Positions 1-5,200 of a DNA stretch of 5,948 bases are shown one piece after another. Made by a program: the position numbers and the translations under genes. Origin of the DNA: Candidatus Zymogenus sp. (GTDB taxonomy: Bacteria > Desulfobacterota > Zymogenia > Zymogenales > Zymogenaceae); contig JAUWME010000162.1 in NCBI GenBank assembly GCA_030613285.1, positions 1 to 5,948 on the forward strand, given 5' to 3'. The notes beneath the pieces were generated by a model that saw only the letters and a program-made list of their open reading frames with translations, was not told the DNA's origin and did no database searches. The first letter of the stretch is position 1, and the number at the start of each line of letters is the position of its first letter.

Positions 1-941
1 TTTGCATCCACGGCATAAAGGGTGCCATCCCAGCTCCCAAAATATACCACCTCGCCTGAAATCCCGGGCGATGAAACAACGTCATCCCATGTCTTGAAAC
101 GCCAAAGCATCTTACCATTCATTGCCGATATAGCATAGAGATAATTATCGTTGCTTCCCACATAAACCACACCATTTGACACCGCAGGCGATGAAAGAAT
201 CCAGTCGCCGGTCTTAAAGCGCCACCGCTGTTTTCCCTGCCTATCGTCAAATGCGTAGAGATAGCCGTCCCAACTGCCCACAAAGACCATGTCCCGATAA
301 AGGGCCGGAGACGAGGTAACGCAGTCGTCAGTCTCAAACCTGAAGCTCTCAAGCCCGGACTTTACACATATTGAATATATTATTCTGTCTGTGGAACCAA
401 TATACACCATCCCTTTGCCGGTTGCAGGCGATGAGAATATTTTGTCCCCTGTCTTAAAACGCCAAATCTCCTCACCGCCTTCGTCACCAATAGCATCGTC
501 AATGGCGTAGATATTGCCGTCCGTCCCGCCAAAATAGACCTTCCCATCATCAATTAGTGGCGATGAATAGATTGGGCCTCCTGCTCTCCATTTAGACGCA
601 ATGGAAGAAATCACACCATTTCCTGCATCTTCGTAAAAACCGGTACGGTATGCGTTTCCTCGAAACATCGGCAGATATGGATCAGAGGCTTTGCGCCATG
701 GTGCTTTGAAATATTCTCCCTCAACAATCGGCCCTTCACACCCCTCTTTTTCCATCACCTTTTCAGAACCTTTCAAAAACTGGGGCAGTCTAATTGACTC
801 CCTACCCGGCCATTGCTCCAAGGAGTTTATTGTAAACGCCACCACAATTGCCAGAAGAGTCAGGGCAACCACAACCAATCGCCCACCCCCCGCCTTCCGG
901 TCCCTGCCGTTAAAATTCAATCTTTTAATAATTTTAAGCAT
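1..941 (-). CDS. Membrane-anchored PQQ-like beta-propeller repeat protein (3' end cut by window edge)
   Basis: The reading frame is open from an ATG at 941 to the left edge, giving 313 full codons without a stop. Residues 1-21 are rich in Lys/Arg and are followed by a hydrophobic segment (about 22-38, LVVVALTLLAIVVAF), so the N-terminus is a signal anchor or signal peptide and the rest should be extracytoplasmic. No lipobox Cys is seen. Residues 92-101 (MFRGNAYRTG) match the Trp/Phe-Arg-Gly-Asn...Arg-Thr-Gly entry motif common in PQQ-like proteins. From residue 117 five blades follow, each of the form WRFKTGD...SSP...VVYVGS.DG.LYA, as in BamB and PQQ-dehydrogenase propellers. BamB-type propellers are non-catalytic scaffolds. 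No catalytic or PQQ-binding residues are identifiable, so the function is unassigned. An in-frame TAA lies shortly upstream of the ATG. No Shine-Dalgarno is evident before it, so the exact start is less certain than the gene. An outer-membrane-assembly role is not supported, because no lipoprotein signal or usual neighbours are visible. Confidence 0.9.
   Translation of the reverse strand, partial: MLKIIKRLNFNGRDRKAGGGRLVVVALTLLAIVVAFTINSLEQWPGRESIRLPQFLKGSEKVMEKEGCEGPIVEGEYFKAPWRKASDPYLPMFRGNAYRTGFYEDAGNGVISSIASKWRAGGPIYSSPLIDDGKVYFGGTDGNIYAIDDAIGDEGGEEIWRFKTGDKIFSSPATGKGMVYIGSTDRIIYSICVKSGLESFRFETDDCVTSSPALYRDMVFVGSWDGYLYAFDDRQGKQRWRFKTGDWILSSPAVSNGVVYVGSNDNYLYAISAMNGKMLWRFKTWDDVVSSPGISGEVVYFGSWDGTLYAVDA
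3..593 (-). repeat. Tandem beta-propeller blade repeats, 120-bp period
   Basis: Five blades are visible in the propeller gene. The Trp/Phe opening each blade falls at residues 118, 160, 200, 240 and 280, so blades 2-5 are exactly 40 residues (120 bp) long. Blade 1 is two residues longer because of an acidic loop (residues 148-158). Each carries SSP after the first strand and a (V/I/F)GS or GGT, D, (L/I)Y core. The repeat is visible in DNA as well: on the plus strand, variants of GGCGATGA recur at about 68, 187, 428 and 559, with a diverged GGAGACGA copy near 306. A closed propeller needs 6-8 blades, so at least one to three more probably lie beyond the left edge. Confidence 0.85.
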
Positions 942-1030
942 ATTATAGAAAATTACAAAATTGTTTTCTTATCTCTAAAAAAGTCCCCTTTTAGAAAAAG
1001 ATGAGCTTCGTTGATATTTTAGCTTCAATT

Positions 1031-1059
1031 AAAAAGTTGTGCCGGGGCTGGACACAACT
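1031..1059 (-). terminator. Intrinsic terminator of the kinase-regulator operon
   Basis: Read on the minus strand, AGTTGTG pairs with CACAACT. A single bulged T and then two further C-G pairs (CC with GG) close a six-base loop, AGCCCC. The 3' arm runs directly into five T residues followed by AATT. The element lies about 170 bp past the regulator stop codon and 90 bp before the propeller start, oriented to end transcription from the regulator side. The seven-pair outer stem contains A/T pairs, so strength is moderate. Confidence 0.7.
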
Positions 1060-1088
1060 AATTCGATTTGGATATTATTTTTGCTCAT

Positions 1089-1114
1089 AGGCAATGGGTT
1101 TAAACCCATTGCCT
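1089..1114. repeat. 26-nt perfect palindrome (intergenic dyad)
   Basis: AGGCAATGGGTTT is followed immediately by its exact reverse complement, with the symmetry axis between 1101 and 1102 and no spacer. The flanking bases break the symmetry. Neither side is followed by a T-tract, so it does not look like a standard intrinsic terminator. It could be a binding site for a dimeric protein, a dispersed palindromic element, or an RNA hairpin protecting the 3' end of the kinase-regulator mRNA. The symmetry is certain; the role is not. Confidence 0.75.
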
Positions 1115-1231
1115 TGATGTCTCAACTGCTCTCCGAATATTAATTGAAACCATTTTTCCCCCGCCCATCAGCCATATTGGTATTGCAGCAAAATCTCAAA
1201 TAATTTTATCAAGGGTCTCAACTTCAACTTG

Positions 1232-2209
1232 TCAATGTTCCTGATGTTCTGTATGCTTAATAAAACACTCATCCCTGCAATCTGGACAAATTCCGTGGCT
1301 AAAATCAGCCTCTGAGTTGTCCCGTATGTAAACCTCCAGCTGGATCCATTTATCGTTCTCGTCTCTGATCTTCTTGCAGGTAGCGCAGATGGGAATAATC
1401 CCGCTTAGTCTCTTCGCCTTCTTCAGGATGAGTTTAAGTTCTCCCAACAATTTCCTTTCCCAATCATCAAGCTCCCGTTTTGTAACGTCCCTCAGAATTG
1501 CTATAATAACCGCTTTATCCAGAAGAGTTGTTGTGCACGCGCTGACCTCGACGAGAACCTCATCCCCCTTGCCATTTAAAATAAAGATATTTTCATAAAT
1601 CACGTCTTTATCTTTTGATATTCTTTTTATGACCTTAATGTTTTCTCTAACCTTACCATCGGGAAACAGCTGAAGAACATTAATCCCGATGAATCTGTCA
1701 TAATCAATTCCAAACAGCTCTTCCGCTTTTCTATTCACCTCCAAAATATCCTGGCTCTCAAGGTCGATTATCAATATTGGATCGTTGGCCGCCTCCATGA
1801 TAGTGTGATATTTTTGCTCGGATTGCCTAATTTTTGTGCCTACATATTTGTTGTAAAGGGCGACCTCAATCGCCGCCTTAATTTCCCTCTCCTGAAAGGG
1901 TTTAACAATATATCCAAAAGGCTCGGTAGTCTTTGCCCTCATAATATTTTCATCATCGGCATAGGCCGTAAGAAAAACAACAGGAATCTCAGTTTCATCC
2001 TTGATGATTCTGGACGCCTCAATCCCGTCCATCCCACCCGGCATTATTATGTCCATCAACACGAGATCGGGATTCAGCTCCCTCGATTTTTTCACCGCCT
2101 CCCTTCCTGATGTCGCCCGCCCCACCACGTCGTAGCCCATGGAGTTTAGTCTCTCTTCAATCTGCATTGAGATAATAACCTCATCATCAACTACCAGTAT
2201 TCTGGACAT
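1232..2209 (-). CDS. Response regulator: REC, PAS and C-terminal double-CxxC module
   Basis: Phosphoacceptor protein of a two-component system, cytosolic, presumably the target of the kinase encoded just upstream. Residue numbers count from the outer ATG at 2215. The REC domain (4-120) has the acidic pair Asp10/Asp11, phospho-site Asp55 in LVLMDIIMP, Thr83 and Lys105 (KPF), so it looks fully competent. A PAS domain (about 131-246) ends in LRDVTKRE. A short helical linker then leads to LSGIIPICATCKKIRD...SHGICPDC (270-313), with CxxC pairs at Cys277/Cys280 and Cys310/Cys313. This tail recurs in kinases and regulators of deltaproteobacteria and relatives, has no experimentally established function that I know of, and resembles a zinc ribbon. 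There is no helix-turn-helix, GGDEF, EAL or HD-GYP output. I prefer the ATG at 2209 (325 aa), because GGAGG at 2223-2219 sits 9 nt from it but only 3 nt from the ATG at 2215 (327 aa). The gene overlaps the kinase end by 23 bp, implying coupled translation. Confidence 0.93.
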   Translation of the reverse strand: MSRILVVDDEVIISMQIEERLNSMGYDVVGRATSGREAVKKSRELNPDLVLMDIIMPGGMDGIEASRIIKDETEIPVVFLTAYADDENIMRAKTTEPFGYIVKPFQEREIKAAIEVALYNKYVGTKIRQSEQKYHTIMEAANDPILIIDLESQDILEVNRKAEELFGIDYDRFIGINVLQLFPDGKVRENIKVIKRISKDKDVIYENIFILNGKGDEVLVEVSACTTTLLDKAVIIAILRDVTKRELDDWERKLLGELKLILKKAKRLSGIIPICATCKKIRDENDKWIQLEVYIRDNSEADFSHGICPDCRDECFIKHTEHQEH

Positions 2210-5200
2210 CTTCATCGTCCTCCATTATTGCTTTGAATTTAATAACAAATTCAGTTCCCTTGACGTGGCTTATGGTTACCTCACCCTTCAATTGCTCCCT
2301 GACGAGGTTCCTGACAAGCCTAAGTCCCAAACTTTGTACTTTCTCAAAATCAAAGTCGTCCGGTAACCCCACACCGTCATCTTTGACCACAACAGTAATG
2401 ACACCCTGCGAAGATTTGCTGATCTCACACTTGAGGATTCCCTTTTGTCTCTTTTTAAAGGCATGTTTGTAGATATTTGTGATTAGTTCATTCAAGACCA
2501 GGCCAAGAGGAATTGCCTGATTAACGGGGAGGGTAACATCAAAGTCCTCAATTGCATGGTCAACCTCTGTCTCTCTCGAAGAGTGAACCACCGATATATA
2601 TTCTATCAGATCTTTGGAATGTTTTGCAAGGTTTATTTTATCAAATCTTTCACTCTGATAAAGCTGTGAGTGTATCAGGGCCATGGTGTGTACCCTTGAG
2701 CGTGCATCGTTGATTAAATTGTAACTCTCCTTTTCACCCATCCTCATGCTGTCCATATCAAGGAGACTTGAGATAACCTGCAGGTTATTTTTTACCCTGT
2801 GGTGAACTTCCCTTATGAGTATCTCCTTTTCTGATAGAGATTGCTTTATCTTCTCATCGGCAATTTTTCTCTCGGTGATATCTTTGGTAAAATTTACAGT
2901 AGCGACAACCTCTCCATCATCGTTAAAAACGGGTGATATGGTCGCCTCTGTGTGGATCCCGTTCTCAGGATCAAAATCCTCCCTGACCACAAGCCCCTTC
3001 GTTTTGATGGCTTCCAGATGGGGACAATTTGGCAGGGGTTGTTTCAGCCCATGTACAAACTCGTAGCATACCTTCCCAACAATGTCTCTGGGATGTAAAT
3101 TGAATGTGTCCGCAAATGCCATGTTCACCTTGATGTAGCGATGGTCTTTATCCATTATCGAGATTTTATCAGAAAAGGAATCGAACATTGCCCGCCACTC
3201 CTGGGCCACGCCGATAATCATCTCCTCCCATTTCTTACGAAAGGTAATATCGCTTATAACGCTGGCATAGGCAATTATCTTCCCATCGCCATCAAAGATG
3301 GGAGTAATCCTCACTTCGGAATCAAAAGTGGAGCCGTCCTTCCTCCTATTTTTAACATCACCCACCCAAACCTCGCCTGCTGCCACAGTGCCATAAATAT
3401 CCTTCTGAATTTGATCCGCCATGGGTTCGGCGTTCATAAAATCGGGAGTTTTGCCCAAAAACTCATCTTCAGAGTATTGGTAAATATCTATCGTGGCTTG
3501 ATTCACATAGACAATCTTAAACTCGGTATCAGTTACAATGATGGAGTTGGTTACCTGCTCGGTGATGGCACTTTGAAATTTATGTGCCTCCTCGGCAAGT
3601 CTTTGATCAGTGATGTCTCGGTTACTGCCTCGGCGGCCAAGAAGGTTTCCATCCGTATCGTAAACCGGTTGACATACGTGCCCAATCCACTTAGTTTCAC
3701 CATCCTTTGTTACAATGCGAAAGTTGAGATAATATGCTTTATGATAATTTTCCTCAATTTCGTTTTTGTGTTCTTCAAGGAGATGTCGATCATCCGGGTG
3801 TGCGATCTTTTTTACAATGTTTGGATCATCAAAAAGGTCTTTCGGTAAATATCCCGTTATTCGCTCCACCGACGGCGAGGTGTAGATGAACTTACCATCG
3901 ACCCCCTTCCAGTACTCCCAATCGAAGGTAAAATCTGCAAGCGTGCGAAATTTTTCCTCGCTCTCTTTTAGTGCCTCCTCTGCCCGCACCCGCTCGGTGA
4001 TGTCTCTCACTACATGAACCACCTTTTTAGTATTGCCTTCTTCAACACTGATCGGATAAGTAAAGACATCAAATATCCGGTTGTCAAGGTGCGGTTCCTT
4101 GATCTCAAGTTGTTCAAGTTCTCCAGTCTCGAATGATTTTGTACAGGGACAGAGGAGAAGAGGTTCGTTGCTGCCATGAAATAATTCATAACACTTCTTT
4201 TCTTCAATCTCTTTGTCGCCAAATGTCTCCTTCATGGCCCTATTTACCCGGAGGATATTTCTTTCGGAATCTATAATGGCTATCATGTCATCTACGGCAT
4301 CAAAGGTCTCCTGCCACTCCTCGGCGGTGCTAGCCAGCGCTTCCTCGATCCGCTTTTGCTCGGTGATGTCGGTAATAGAAACAAATACTTTAGAATATGT
4401 TTCCTCACTACCCGGCGCTACAGTCCATTTAAATGATATATGTATTTTTTCTCCAGTTAACGTTCTATTGACAGCTTCACCCTCATAGGCTGTTTTACCC
4501 TCTGCAATTTTTATAATTTCCTCTTTAAAAGCATCGTAAGTCTCTTCGTCAAAGAACAGACCTAAACCTTTGAAAAAATTCTCTTTATTTTCTGCATTAT
4601 ACATTTTTAAAGTGGCTTTATTTATATCAACCACCCTGACCAAAGACGCGCATTTTTCTACATCTTTCTTATTATTCTTAAAATATTCCCTAAAATCTTT
4701 AACACCTGAATTTCGTAAAGTATCAATGTATTTCTTCACTTCTGAGAAATCCTCCACCCACAACGAAATCGGGGAATTTTCAAAGAGGCTCTGGTATTCC
4801 TGCTGGCTCTTCCTCAGTGCCTCCTCGGTATGCTTTCTGTCGGTGATGTCTCTGGCTATCCCAAAAGTCCCTACTACTTTTCCACTTTTGTCTTGTAGCG
4901 GTTTATTCTTAAAATAGCAAACCTTCCCATTTTTAAAAGTCAATTCGTATTCTACAATATCTCCCTGAAGTGTCTTCATATACTCTTCTTTTGCAACTTT
5001 CTGACTCTCCTCAGTAAACAGCCTGAGAAATGGTTTTCCTATAATCTCATCTAAGGGCAAACCTGTTACTTTTTCAGCATTTTTGTTGGTAAAAACCACG
5101 TTTCCTTTATCATCAGCTCTATAAGGGATATCATCGATATTTTCGAAGAAGAAATTTAACTCCTCTTTGCTCTTTATCAGCTCTTCCTCGGCCAGTTTCT

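Larger units (their letters stand above)
942..1231. other. Intergenic region between the response regulator and propeller genes
   Basis: About 290 bp with no convincing coding frame on either strand. It is AT-rich near the propeller start. From the regulator side it holds an unremarkable stretch (1115-1231), a 26-nt perfect palindrome (1089-1114) and a minus-strand hairpin plus T-tract (1059-1031). It then has about 90 bp of AT-rich leader before the propeller ATG. No clear -35/-10 pair at normal spacing is visible for the propeller gene, although a promoter is expected here if the terminator works. No tRNA or recognisable RNA gene was seen. Confidence 0.7.

Noticed and set aside
119..352. 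Minus-strand open frame of 77 codons inside the propeller gene
   Set aside because: It is in a different frame from the clear WRFKTGD...SSP...GS.DG.LYA blades, so it is a shadow.
942..947. TATAAT as the promoter of the propeller gene
   Set aside because: It abuts the ATG, so transcription would begin within the coding region, and no matching -35 hexamer lies 16-18 nt upstream. Kept only as a finding, not as a feature.
691..1004. Two overlapping plus-strand open frames opposite the propeller N-terminus
   Set aside because: They overlap the propeller coding sequence, with low-complexity Pro/Thr/Asn peptides, no family resemblance and no ribosome site. Treated as spurious.
3141..3848. Plus-strand open frame of 235 codons opposite the kinase
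   Set aside because: It lies entirely antisense to strongly conserved PAS domains, has no recognisable domain and no ribosome-binding site. It is a frame shadow of the kinase.
4131..4208. Cys-rich stretch in PAS 5 as a c-type haem site
   Set aside because: The motif reads CPCTK and no CxxCH is present. The regulator's CATCKK and CPDCRD are not CxxCH either, and the proteins appear cytosolic.
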